Below, one piece after another: positions 22,520-30,618 of a stretch of DNA of 64,000 bases. Origin of the DNA: Streptomyces sp. NBC_01296 (GTDB taxonomy: Bacteria; Actinomycetota; Actinomycetes; Streptomycetales; Streptomycetaceae); the NCBI RefSeq assembly GCF_035984415.1, contig NZ_CP130720.1, forward strand, positions 2,356,001 through 2,420,000, read 5' to 3'. Position 1 is the stretch's first letter, and every line of letters starts with the position of its first letter. The notes beneath the pieces were generated by a model that saw only the letters and a list, made by a program, of their open reading frames with translations, was not told the origin of the DNA and made no database searches. Both the position numbers and the translations under genes were made by a program.

Positions 22520-24916
22520 TCAGCTGCGCAGCGGACCCTCACAGCTGTAACTCGACGTCCCCGCCTTGTGGTCGGTCCAGATCTCCACGGGGCCGAAGGA
22601 GCAGTTCATGTCGGCCAGGTTGTTCGAGGCCGCGCCCGCCCGGTCGAGGATGAAGTAGTCCACCGTCTCCGACATGTCCTTGAAGTTCTGGTCGTCGCTG
22701 CGCCAGTTCTTCAGGTTCGCGCTGATCCGGCCGGTGCAGGTGAACCGGCGCTTGCCCGGGTCCCCGTTCTCCACGCAGTCCGGGGTGTTGTACGTGGCCG
22801 TCGCGAAGGCCGACTTCACGTTCGCCAGCGCGGAGTCCCGCAGCCGGTCGTTGGGCGTGAAGACCGTGTTCGGCACGTAGAGCTGGTCGACCTTGGCGAT
22901 CTGCGCGTCCAGGAAGCGGTCGTAGTCGCGCTGGAGGTAGGTGTCGGCGCCCATCCGGTGGCGCCACGCGTCGTACCCGGCGACGTCGTTGGCCCGCAGG
23001 TGGGTGTACATCTCGCGCAGCAGCGAGGGCTTCTCGGTCCACAGGAACTCGAAGAACGTGCCCGCGTAGTTGTAGAAGCGGAATCCGTCGCCCTCGTACG
23101 TGGCGTTCAGCAGCTGCTCGACCGACATCCGCGGGCCGCCGCCGGCGGTGTCGCCGATGACGCCCTTGACCAGGGACTTGCGGACGGCGATGCCGTTGTC
23201 GCGGGTGGCGCCGTCGAAGAACTCCGCGGTGCCCTCGTCCATGGCGGTGGTGCGGTCGCCCTCGTACCAGGGGCCCTCGCCGAAGAACCCGGGAACGGCG
23301 TACCGGCCGTTGAGGTAGTGCGTGTACTCGTGCCGGAAGAGCTCCTCGAGGGTGAGGGAGGAGTCCTGCGGGACGCGCCGCTGGTAGGTGTAGAAGGTGG
23401 CGCCGTTCTCGATGTACATGCCGCCGTTCGCGGTGCCGTAGCCGTACAGCATCGTCTGGTAGGTCACGTAGTCGGCGCGGGAGGCGTACAGCACGATGTT
23501 CAGCGTGGTGTTGGGGTCGCCGGCCAGGGGCTGGTCGGTCCCGAGCACCCGGTGGAACTGCGTCTTGACCTGCTTGCTCGCGTAGTAGAGCTGGTCGACG
23601 GTGGCCCGGTCGAGGGCCGTGCGGACCTTGATGGCGCCGTTGTCGTAGGTGTACGTGTTCGGGAAGAGCATCTTCTCGATGTCCTCCTTGCACACCCCGT
23701 ACTGCTTGCACGCGTTGTAGGTGTTCAGCCAGGAGACGATCTTCGCCCAGGGCTCGCTGCCGTTGCCCCAGGCGGTCTTGACCGGCTCCAGGAGGCCGCC
23801 GAGGTCGGCGGATATCTGGTCCTGGAGGCCCTCGATCTGGCCGAAGCGGCCGTACTCGCCGAGCGCGTCGCGCACCACCCATTCGTTGGCGGTGCCCTTG
23901 AGGTGGGTGTATCCGGCGAAGGCCTTGAAGGCGGCCCGGTACGCGGAGTCGGCCTTGGCCGCGGCCTGGAAGGCGCTGTCCTGGTTGCCCGGGTACACGC
24001 CGAGGTAGTTGACGGTGAGGGCGGCGAGGGCCGCGCCGCCCCAGGCCGCGTCGGTGTTGGTCGCGGTGTGCGACGCGTCCAGGGTGGCCAGGACCTTCTT
24101 GACGAGGCCGAGCTGGCTCTGGCGCATGCCGGGGCCGGTCGCGTAGAGGGCTTCGCGCAGGGTGCGGGCGTTGGAGGCGGTGGCGTCGAAGGTGCGGGCC
24201 GCATTGCCGAAGTCGGTGACGGCCTTGCTCATCGCGCCGACGGTCGCGGCGTCGGTGAGGTCGATCTCGGAGCGCGAGAAGTCGTGGTACATCGCCGCGT
24301 GCAGGTACGTGAACATCTCCTCCAGGTGCGAGGAGTCACGGCCGTCGTGGGCGGCGGCCAGGCCGGATATCCGGCGGGAGACGGCCTGGACGTGTGCGTC
24401 GGACATGACGGGCACCAGGCGGGCGTCCCAGGTCCAGATCAGCCCGCGCAGACAGCCGTCGGCGGTGACGGCCGGGTCGGCCAGGAAGTCGGCGAACTGC
24501 TCGGGGCTCAGGCCCGTGATCCCGTCGAGGGTGCAGGGGACGCCCGCGGCGACGCTCTGCGCGGTGGCCGCGGTCTGGGCGGCGGCGGCGAGCTTGCGGC
24601 TCTTCTCGGCGCGCTCGGTGCGCTCGGCGGGAGCGGCGGCGGCCGGGGCGGCCCCGGGGACGCGGCCGTCGGCGGCCAGCCCGCCGGGGGCCTGGGCCGT
24701 GGCGGGCGCGGCCTGCTTGGGCGAGGCGAGGTGGTCGACCTCGTCGAAGGGGTTCGGGGCGGGCGCGCCGGAGGTGAAGGTGCCGGGCACGGCGGCGGGG
24801 GCGGCGAGCGCGGGCCGCTCGGCGGTCTGGGACACGGCCTGGCCGGCGGAGGCGAGCAGCGTCACCGCGACGGCGGCGGAGAGGAGGGACGTACGCACAG
24901 CTCTGTGCTGAGACAC
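22520..24916 (-). CDS. Secreted collagenase, peptidase family M9
   Basis: 798 residues. Signal peptide about 1-30 (SLLSAAVAVTLLASAGQAVSQ), a Pro/Ala-rich spacer, an M9 N-terminal activator domain (about 130-430), then the catalytic domain with zinc ligands His529 and His533 in HEYTH and Glu561 in DEGTAEF, 32 residues after the first His exactly as in clostridial collagenases. The C-terminal about 100 residues contain four Cys and no clear PKD or collagen-binding repeats. It cleaves triple-helical collagen outside the cell. GTG 24916 is preceded by AGGAG at correct spacing; the longer upstream frame lacks one. It shares its promoter sequence with dppA. Confidence 0.92.
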   Translation of the reverse strand: MSQHRAVRTSLLSAAVAVTLLASAGQAVSQTAERPALAAPAAVPGTFTSGAPAPNPFDEVDHLASPKQAAPATAQAPGGLAADGRVPGAAPAAAAPAERTERAEKSRKLAAAAQTAATAQSVAAGVPCTLDGITGLSPEQFADFLADPAVTADGCLRGLIWTWDARLVPVMSDAHVQAVSRRISGLAAAHDGRDSSHLEEMFTYLHAAMYHDFSRSEIDLTDAATVGAMSKAVTDFGNAARTFDATASNARTLREALYATGPGMRQSQLGLVKKVLATLDASHTATNTDAAWGGAALAALTVNYLGVYPGNQDSAFQAAAKADSAYRAAFKAFAGYTHLKGTANEWVVRDALGEYGRFGQIEGLQDQISADLGGLLEPVKTAWGNGSEPWAKIVSWLNTYNACKQYGVCKEDIEKMLFPNTYTYDNGAIKVRTALDRATVDQLYYASKQVKTQFHRVLGTDQPLAGDPNTTLNIVLYASRADYVTYQTMLYGYGTANGGMYIENGATFYTYQRRVPQDSSLTLEELFRHEYTHYLNGRYAVPGFFGEGPWYEGDRTTAMDEGTAEFFDGATRDNGIAVRKSLVKGVIGDTAGGGPRMSVEQLLNATYEGDGFRFYNYAGTFFEFLWTEKPSLLREMYTHLRANDVAGYDAWRHRMGADTYLQRDYDRFLDAQIAKVDQLYVPNTVFTPNDRLRDSALANVKSAFATATYNTPDCVENGDPGKRRFTCTGRISANLKNWRSDDQNFKDMSETVDYFILDRAGAASNNLADMNCSFGPVEIWTDHKAGTSSYSCEGPLRS

Positions 24917-25046
24917 CAAAGACTCCTGGTTGGGAGGGGAGGTGGGGGAAGTGGTGCGCGAGGTGGTGCGTGAATACGCGAAATGCCTGAACTGCCCTGC
25001 GTCACACGGCGTTTGACGGGGATTAACGTGCCGCGGTGTGAGCTGT

Positions 25047-25075
25047 AACATAGTAATGTGAAATTGCACTGACAA
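25047..25075 (-). promoter_or_regulatory. Collagenase promoter with GntR operator, site F
   Basis: Minus strand: -35 TTGTCA (25070-25075), 17-bp spacer containing GTGCAATTTCACATT (25055-25069), -10 TATGTT (25047-25052). It is the same architecture and nearly the same sequence as the dppA promoter. It also lies 50-64 bp before the Xaa-Pro aminopeptidase on the other strand and may control both. Confidence 0.75.
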
Positions 25076-25118
25076 GACCTGTGCGCCCACCAGTTCACAT
25101 CTTCTTGAGGGAGCCCCG

Positions 25119-26492
25119 ATGACCGACACCCCCTCCCGCCTCAACATCGGCAGCCACGACCTGCCGGTGTCACCGGAGTTGTCCCGTTTCATGGCCGCCG
25201 ACTGGGCGTCGTCCCCCCTCCCCGACGCCGCGCGGGTCGGCGCGCACGAGGTCACCCCGGCCCGGCGCGCCCGGCTCTCGGCGCGCTTTCCGGGCGAGCG
25301 GCTGATCATCCCGGCCGGCGAGCTCAAGGTCCGCTCCAACGACTGCGACCACCGCTTCCGCCCGCACAGCGCGTACGCCTGGCTGACCGGGCTCACGGGC
25401 GAGGACCAGGTGGGCCACGTCCTGGTGCTGGAGCCCTCGGGCCCGCACGGCCACGAGGCCGTGCTGTACCTGCGCCCCCGCTCCCCGCGCGCGGACGGCA
25501 ACGAGGAGTTCTACCGGGACCGCCGGTACGGGGAGTTCTGGGTCGGCCGCCGCCCCGACCTGGCGGAGGCCCGGCGGCTGACCGGCCTGCGCTGCGCCCA
25601 CCTGGACGACCTCGGCTCCCCGGCGGGCCGCAATGCCGGGGTGGACCCGGAACTGGCCACCGCGCTCTCCGAGTTGCGCCTGGTCAAGGACGCCTGGGAG
25701 GTCGGGCAGCTCCAGCTCGCCGTCGACCACACGGCGGCCGGTTTCGAGGACGTCGTACGGGCGCTGCCGCGCGCCCTGGCGCACCCGCGCGGCGAGCGGT
25801 GGATCGAGGGGGTCTTCGGCCTGCGCGCCCGGGCGGAGGGGAACGGCACCGGGTACGACACGATCGCGGCGTCGGGCGCGCACGCGTGCGTCCTGCACTG
25901 GATCCGCAACGACGGCCGGCTCGACCGGGACGAACTGCTGCTGCTGGACGCGGGCGTGGAGACCGACAGCCTCTACACGGCGGACATCACGCGCACCCTC
26001 CCGCTGTCGGGGCGCTTCTCCCCCGTCCAGCGGCAGGTGTACGAGCTGGTGCTGGCGGCGCAGGACGCAGGTATGGCGGCGCTGCGCCCGGGCGCGAGTT
26101 TCCGGGACTTCCACCGGGCCGGGATGCGGGTGATCGCGGAGGGCCTGGCGGAGTGGGGCGTCCTGAAGGACGCTCGGGGCGACCTGCACCGGCGGTACAC
26201 GCTGTGCAGCAGCGGTCACATGCTGGGACTGGACGTGCACGACTGCGCGAAGGCGCGCGCGGAGACCTACCTGGACGGGGTCCTGGAGGAGGGCCAGGTC
26301 CTGACGGTCGAGCCGGGCCTGTACCTGCAGCCGGACGACGAGACCCTGCCCCCGGAGCTGCGCGGCATCGGGGTGCGCATCGAGGACGACCTGGTCATCA
26401 CGGCGAAGGGCGCCCGACTGATGTCAGGCGCCCTGCCCCGCACGGTCGCGGGGATCGAGGAATGGATGGGGACCCTCCTGGAGAGCCGGTGA
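25119..26492 (+). CDS. pepP: Xaa-Pro aminopeptidase (aminopeptidase P, M24B)
   Basis: 457 residues: an N-terminal creatinase-like domain (about 1-170) and a C-terminal pita-bread domain. Metal ligands are visible as Asp in LLLDAGVE, Asp in TADITRT, His in SSGHMLGLDVHD, Glu in TVEPGLY and Glu in GVRIEDD. It removes the N-terminal residue before proline in the cytoplasm. Ribosome-binding site GAGGGAG precedes ATG 25119. Placed divergently from the collagenase across the shared operator, it should help degrade collagen-derived Xaa-Pro peptides. Confidence 0.92.
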   Translation: MTDTPSRLNIGSHDLPVSPELSRFMAADWASSPLPDAARVGAHEVTPARRARLSARFPGERLIIPAGELKVRSNDCDHRFRPHSAYAWLTGLTGEDQVGHVLVLEPSGPHGHEAVLYLRPRSPRADGNEEFYRDRRYGEFWVGRRPDLAEARRLTGLRCAHLDDLGSPAGRNAGVDPELATALSELRLVKDAWEVGQLQLAVDHTAAGFEDVVRALPRALAHPRGERWIEGVFGLRARAEGNGTGYDTIAASGAHACVLHWIRNDGRLDRDELLLLDAGVETDSLYTADITRTLPLSGRFSPVQRQVYELVLAAQDAGMAALRPGASFRDFHRAGMRVIAEGLAEWGVLKDARGDLHRRYTLCSSGHMLGLDVHDCAKARAETYLDGVLEEGQVLTVEPGLYLQPDDETLPPELRGIGVRIEDDLVITAKGARLMSGALPRTVAGIEEWMGTLLESR

Positions 26493-26581
26493 AACCGGAC
26501 GGTCAGTGACCGGTCGAGCCGGACGGTCAGTGGTGGTGGTCGGTGGTGGTGGGTGAAGCCGGGAGGCCGGCGGCCGAGTGG

Positions 26582-27136
26582 CTAGTGGCCACCGCCGCCT
26601 CCACCGCCCCCGCCGCCACCGTTCCCGCCGCCGTTCCCGCCGCCGCCGTCGTGGCCGCCGCCACCGCCGCCGTCGCCTCCGCCGCCGCCGCCGTAGCCTC
26701 CGCCGCCGCCGTCGTGGCCGCCACCGCCGCCGTCGTGGCCGCCACCGCCGCCGTCGCCGCCGCGGCCGGAGCCGTTGTCGCTCCAGCCATTGTCGTGACC
26801 GCCGCTCCAGTTGTTGTCGTTGCGGTTGTCATGGTTGGAGCGGTTGTCGTTCCAGCGGCCGTTGTTCCAGTTGTCGTTCCAGTTGGCGTTGTTGTGGCGG
26901 CCGTTGTCCGAGTCGTTGTCCCAGCACCAGCTGGGGCGGTCGTTCCAGTTGTGCCAGCGGGAGGAGTCGCAGCAGTCACGCCAGTTGTTGCTGCCGCGCC
27001 AGTCGTCGGAGCACCATCCCGAGTTGTTCTGCTGGGTCTGGGGAAGACCCGCGGCGAAAGCCCCGCCGACAGGCATCAGGCCGAGCGCGACGCCCGCGGC
27101 TCCTGCCACGATCGTCGCGGTGATGACACGGCGCAT
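26582..27136 (-). CDS. Secreted low-complexity Asn/Trp/Asp then Gly-rich protein
   Basis: 184 residues, not assigned to a family. A signal peptide (RRVITATIVAGAAGVALGLMPVGGAFA) is followed by a short Cys-containing part (WCSDDW, RDCCDSSRW, SWCWDN), an Asn/Trp/Asp-rich region with NDNWNNGRWNDN-like repeats, and a C-terminal Gly/His/Asp-rich tail of GGGGGHD repeats. ATG 27136 is chosen because GGAGG lies 8 bp upstream; ATG 27142 would be only 3 bp away. The composition suggests an extracellular, surface or matrix-associated protein. The His/Asp repeats could bind metal, but that is only inference. Confidence 0.72.
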   Translation of the reverse strand: MRRVITATIVAGAAGVALGLMPVGGAFAAGLPQTQQNNSGWCSDDWRGSNNWRDCCDSSRWHNWNDRPSWCWDNDSDNGRHNNANWNDNWNNGRWNDNRSNHDNRNDNNWSGGHDNGWSDNGSGRGGDGGGGGHDGGGGGHDGGGGGYGGGGGGDGGGGGGHDGGGGNGGGNGGGGGGGGGGGH

Positions 27137-27225
27137 GACCATGCACCTCCGAGGATTGAGACATTCCTTACAAAAAGGTCATTTCCACCCTCACCCCTCC
27201 CTGGCTCGCTGTCAAAAGCACCTGG

Positions 27226-27651
27226 TCAGCGATCCGGCAACTCGGATACGGCCGTATCGAGTACGGCAATACCGTCCAGTTCGACCAGCGCGGGCTCGTC
27301 CCAGAGGCGGACGACCCCGATGACCGCCATCGCCGGGTACTCGCGGCCGGCCAGCCGGCGCCAGACACGGCCGAGTTCGGACGCATGGGTGCGGTAGGCA
27401 TCCACGTCGACCGTGTAGACGGTCACCCGGACCAGGTCGGCCGGGGCGGCGCCGGATGCGGCGAGGGCCGTCAGGAGGTTGGCCAGAGCGCGTTCGAACT
27501 GCTCGGGCAGGGTGTCCCCGACCACCTTGCCCGAGGCGTCGAGCGCGGTCTGGCCCGCCAGGAAGACCAGCCGGGAGCCGCTCGCGGCCACGGCGTGGGA
27601 GAAGCCCGTCGGCGGCGAGAGCTCCGCCGGGTTGATCCGCTCGAGACTCAC
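27226..27651 (-). CDS. RidA/YjgF/Rid family protein
   Basis: 141 residues, GTG start overlapping the stop of the acyl-CoA dehydrogenase gene by GTGA. It shows Rid-family order (FSHAVAASGSRLVFLAGQTALDASGKVVGD, QFERALANLLTALAASG, VVRLWDEPALVELDGIAVL). The Arg that binds substrate carboxylates in RidA deaminases is not obvious in the LWDEPALVELDG segment. Rid relatives include 2-aminomuconate deaminase. Its coupling to the aminobenzoyl-CoA genes suggests deamination of an enamine intermediate, but this is inferred from position. Confidence 0.82.
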   Translation of the reverse strand: MSLERINPAELSPPTGFSHAVAASGSRLVFLAGQTALDASGKVVGDTLPEQFERALANLLTALAASGAAPADLVRVTVYTVDVDAYRTHASELGRVWRRLAGREYPAMAVIGVVRLWDEPALVELDGIAVLDTAVSELPDR

Positions 27652-28823
27652 CGGTACAGCTCCTTCGCGATGATCGTGCGCTGGACCTCGCTCGCGCCCT
27701 CGTAGATGCGCGGGGCCCGGACCTCCCGGTACAGGTGCTCCAGCAGGTGGCCGCGCTGGAGGGCGACGGCGCCGTGCAGCTGGACCGCGTGGTCCACCAC
27801 GTACTGGGCCGTCTCCGTCGCCAGCAGTTTCGCCATGGCCGACCGGCGCGGGACGTCCGGCGAGCCGGCGTCGTACGCGCCCGCCGCCGCGTAGACCAGG
27901 AGCCGGGCGGCCTCGGTGCGGGTGGCCATCTCGGCCACCCGGTGGCCCACCGCCTGGAGGTCGCCCAGTACCCCGCCGAACGCGGGCCGTGCCGCCGTGT
28001 AGGCGAGGGTCGCGTCCAGCGCGGCCCGGGCCATGCCGACGGCGAAGGCGCCCACGCTCGGCCGGAACAGGTTCAGCGTGTCCATCGCCACCCGGAAGCC
28101 GCGGCCGGGCTCGCCCAGCAGGTCCTGCGGGCCGACCGGGACCCCGTCGAAGGACAGCCGGCCGATCGGATGCGGGGAGAGCATGTCCAGGGGCTCGCCC
28201 GAGAGGCCGGGGCGGTCGGCCGGTACCAGGAAGGCGGTGACCCCCTTGGCGGCCGGGCCCTCGCCGGTCCGGGCGAACACCGTGTAGAAGTCCGCCTCGG
28301 GGGCGTTGGAGATCCAGCACTTCTCGCCGCTGAGCCGCCAGCCGCCCTTGCCGGCGCCACCGCCGCCGCCCGCGCCCGCGCCACCGCGCCCGCGCCCGTC
28401 CGCCGTGCTCGCGGTGTCCCGTACGGCCTGCAGCGCCAGCGCCGCCGCGTCCGAGCCCGCCCCCGGCTCGCTCAGCGCGAAGGCCGCCACCGCCCTCCCG
28501 GCCCGCACCTGCGGCAGCCAGCGCGCCCGCTGCTCCGGCGTCCCCGAGCTGAGCACCGGATGCGCCCCCAGCCCCTGGAGGGCGAGGGCCGTCTCGGCCT
28601 CCGTGCACCCGTACGCGAGGGATTCGCGGAGCAGGCACAGCTCCAGCGCCCCCGAGGTGAACACCCGCTCCAGCAGGCCCAGCTCGCCGAGTGCCGCGAG
28701 CAGCGGGCGGTTGACCCGTCCCGGCTCCCCCTTGTCGGCGATCGGCCGCAGCCGGTCCGCCGCCAGCGCGCGCAAGTGCCCGCACCACTCCTCTTGTTCC
28801 GCCCCGAGCGCGAATCCGGTCAT
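27648..28823 (-). CDS. Acyl-CoA dehydrogenase
   Basis: 391 residues, FAD-dependent. Family motifs are AAFALSEPGAGSDAAAL, GEKCWISNAPEADFYTVFARTG, FGGVLGDLQAVGHRVAEMAT and the C-terminal YREVRAPRIYEGASEVQRTIIAKELYR containing the usual catalytic-base region. An insertion of about 17 Gly/Ala/Lys-rich residues (GRGRGGAGAGGGGGAGKGG) sits in the beta-domain surface loop. It probably oxidises a ring-cleaved or reduced CoA thioester in aminobenzoyl-CoA degradation. Ribosome-binding GGGGA lies before ATG 28823. Confidence 0.88.
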   Translation of the reverse strand: MTGFALGAEQEEWCGHLRALAADRLRPIADKGEPGRVNRPLLAALGELGLLERVFTSGALELCLLRESLAYGCTEAETALALQGLGAHPVLSSGTPEQRARWLPQVRAGRAVAAFALSEPGAGSDAAALALQAVRDTASTADGRGRGGAGAGGGGGAGKGGWRLSGEKCWISNAPEADFYTVFARTGEGPAAKGVTAFLVPADRPGLSGEPLDMLSPHPIGRLSFDGVPVGPQDLLGEPGRGFRVAMDTLNLFRPSVGAFAVGMARAALDATLAYTAARPAFGGVLGDLQAVGHRVAEMATRTEAARLLVYAAAGAYDAGSPDVPRRSAMAKLLATETAQYVVDHAVQLHGAVALQRGHLLEHLYREVRAPRIYEGASEVQRTIIAKELYR

Positions 28824-28852
28824 CCGAATATCCCCGCTTCTATCGCGTCCTG

Positions 28853-28866
28853 TTGACTGCCGTCAC
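28853..28866. promoter_or_regulatory. Putative PaaX-family operator, copy 1
   Basis: TTGACTGCCGTCAC, an inverted repeat GAC-N4-GTC with near-perfect GTGAC/GTCAC arms, in the divergent region between the acyl-CoA dehydrogenase and the CoA ligase. A second copy at 35969-35982 shares the central 12 bp exactly. Confidence 0.6.
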
Positions 28867-28961
28867 CATCACGATACGCTCGTAGCGCACGTGCACGGCC
28901 TGCTCCGCCACTTCGGTCCCCCACCCGGGGGCCGCTGCCGTTGCAAGGGGGCGAACCCGCC

Positions 28962-30590
28962 TTGGAGCTCAAGCCTTCCGCCCACGCCGACACCTTCGCG
29001 CGCGACCACCTGCCGCCGCCCCACGCCTGGCCGCGGCTGCTGTTCGAGCTCCCCGAACTGGCCTATCCGGACCGGCTCAACTGCGGCGCCGAGCTGCTCG
29101 ACACCACCGTCGCCCGGTTCGGGCCCGACCGCCCGGCCTTCCGCAGCGGCACGGGCGAGGTGTGGTCGTACGGAGAACTCCGCGAGCGCGTGGACCGCCT
29201 CGCGCACGTGCTCACGGCGGACCTCGGCGTGGTCCCCGGCAACCGGGTGCTGCTGCGCGGTCCCACCGGCCCGTGGCTCGCCGCCTGCTGGCTGGCGGTG
29301 ATGAAGGCGGGCGCGGTGGCGGTGACGGTCCTCGCCCAGCAGCGGGCGCAGGAGCTGGCCACGGTCTGCGCGATGGCCCGGGTGCAGCACGCGCTGTGCC
29401 ATGTCGGCGTGGTGGACGACCTGGCCAAGGCCGAGGTGCCCGGCCTGCGGATCACCCCGTACGGCGGCGAGGCCCCGGACGACCTGCTGCGACTGGCCGA
29501 CCGGCACCAAGAGCCCTTCCGCGCCGTCGAGACCTCCGCCGACGACGTGGCCCTGATCGCCTTCACCTCGGGGACCACCGGGCGCCCCAAGGGCTGCATG
29601 CACTTCCACCGCGATCTGCTCTCCGTCGCCGACACCTTCTCCCGCAACGTCCTGCGCCCCCGCCCCGACGACGTCTTCGCGGGCAGTCCGCCGCTCGGCT
29701 TCACGTTCGGCCTCGGCGGCCTGGTCGTCTTCCCGCTGCGCGCCGGCGCCTCCGCGCTGCTGCTCGACCAGGCGGTCCCGCGCCGGCTGCTGCCCGCCCT
29801 CGCCGCGCACCGGGTCACGGTGCTGTTCACCGCGCCCACCGCGTACCGGGCGATGCTGGACGCCCTGGGCCCGTACGACGTGGGCGCGTACGACCTGTCC
29901 GCGCTGCGCCGCTGCGTCTCGGCGGGCGAGAACCTCCCGGCGGCCACCTGGCAGGCCTGGTACGAGCGCACCGGACTGCGGATCATCAACGGCATCGGCG
30001 CCACCGAGCTGCTGCACATCTTCATTTCCGCGGCCGACGAGGACATCCGTCCGGGGACGACCGGCCGCGTGGTGCCGGGCTGGCAGGCGCGGGTGGTGGA
30101 CGCCTCCGGCCGCCCGGTCGCGGACAACGAGCCGGGGCTGCTGGCCGTCCGCGGCCCGGTGGGCTGCCGCTACCTGGCGGACCCGCGGCAGGAGGAGTAC
30201 GTACGGGACGGCTGGAACCTGACCGGGGACACCTACGTCCGCGATCCGGAGGGGTACTTCCGCTACGTGGCGCGCGCCGACGACATGATCGTCTCGGCGG
30301 GCTACAACATCGCCGGTCCGGAGGTGGAGGAAGCCCTGATGCGCCACCCGGACGTGGTGGAGGCCGCGGTGGTGGGCCGCCCGGACGAGCGACGCGGGCA
30401 GATCGTGGTGGCGTACACCGTCCTGCGGGCGGGCACGGCGCTGACGGAGGAGGCCCTGCGCACGTTCATGCGGGCGGAACTGGCCCCGCACAAGTGCCCG
30501 CGCTCCTTCGTCTTCCTCCCCGCGCTCCCGCGGACCGCGACGGGAAAACTGCAGCGGTTCCGGCTGCGCGACGCCACGAGCCCGGGCTGA
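28962..30590 (+). CDS. 2-aminobenzoate (anthranilate)-CoA ligase
   Basis: 542 residues of the ANL adenylating superfamily: AMP-binding IAFTSGTTGRPKGCMHFH, NGIGATELLHIFISA, the GWNLTGDTY and DDMIVSAGYNIAGPEVEEAL hinge region, and the C-terminal Lys in RTATGKLQRFRLR. The N-terminal SAHADTFARDHLPPPHAWP and the FGLGG motif are typical of anthranilate/benzoate-CoA ligases. It activates 2-aminobenzoate with ATP and CoA. TTG 28962 is preferred over TTG 28941 because AAGGGGG lies upstream and the protein then begins LELKPSAHADTF, as in homologues. It is followed by the PaaX gene after 28 bp. Confidence 0.87.
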   Translation: MELKPSAHADTFARDHLPPPHAWPRLLFELPELAYPDRLNCGAELLDTTVARFGPDRPAFRSGTGEVWSYGELRERVDRLAHVLTADLGVVPGNRVLLRGPTGPWLAACWLAVMKAGAVAVTVLAQQRAQELATVCAMARVQHALCHVGVVDDLAKAEVPGLRITPYGGEAPDDLLRLADRHQEPFRAVETSADDVALIAFTSGTTGRPKGCMHFHRDLLSVADTFSRNVLRPRPDDVFAGSPPLGFTFGLGGLVVFPLRAGASALLLDQAVPRRLLPALAAHRVTVLFTAPTAYRAMLDALGPYDVGAYDLSALRRCVSAGENLPAATWQAWYERTGLRIINGIGATELLHIFISAADEDIRPGTTGRVVPGWQARVVDASGRPVADNEPGLLAVRGPVGCRYLADPRQEEYVRDGWNLTGDTYVRDPEGYFRYVARADDMIVSAGYNIAGPEVEEALMRHPDVVEAAVVGRPDERRGQIVVAYTVLRAGTALTEEALRTFMRAELAPHKCPRSFVFLPALPRTATGKLQRFRLRDATSPG

Positions 30591-30618
30591 CCGCCCGGCC
30601 GCCCCCTACAGTGAACCC

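Noticed and set aside
22917..25501. A longer collagenase start giving about 990 residues
   Set aside because: The extra N-terminal 195 residues cross the operator and promoter and run into the divergent aminopeptidase gene; GTG 24916 has a ribosome-binding site followed by a signal peptide.
26582..26780. Short repeated units that could suggest a CRISPR or tandem array
   Set aside because: The repeats are codon-phased GGC/GGT-rich units inside a secreted Gly-rich protein, without spacers of constant length.
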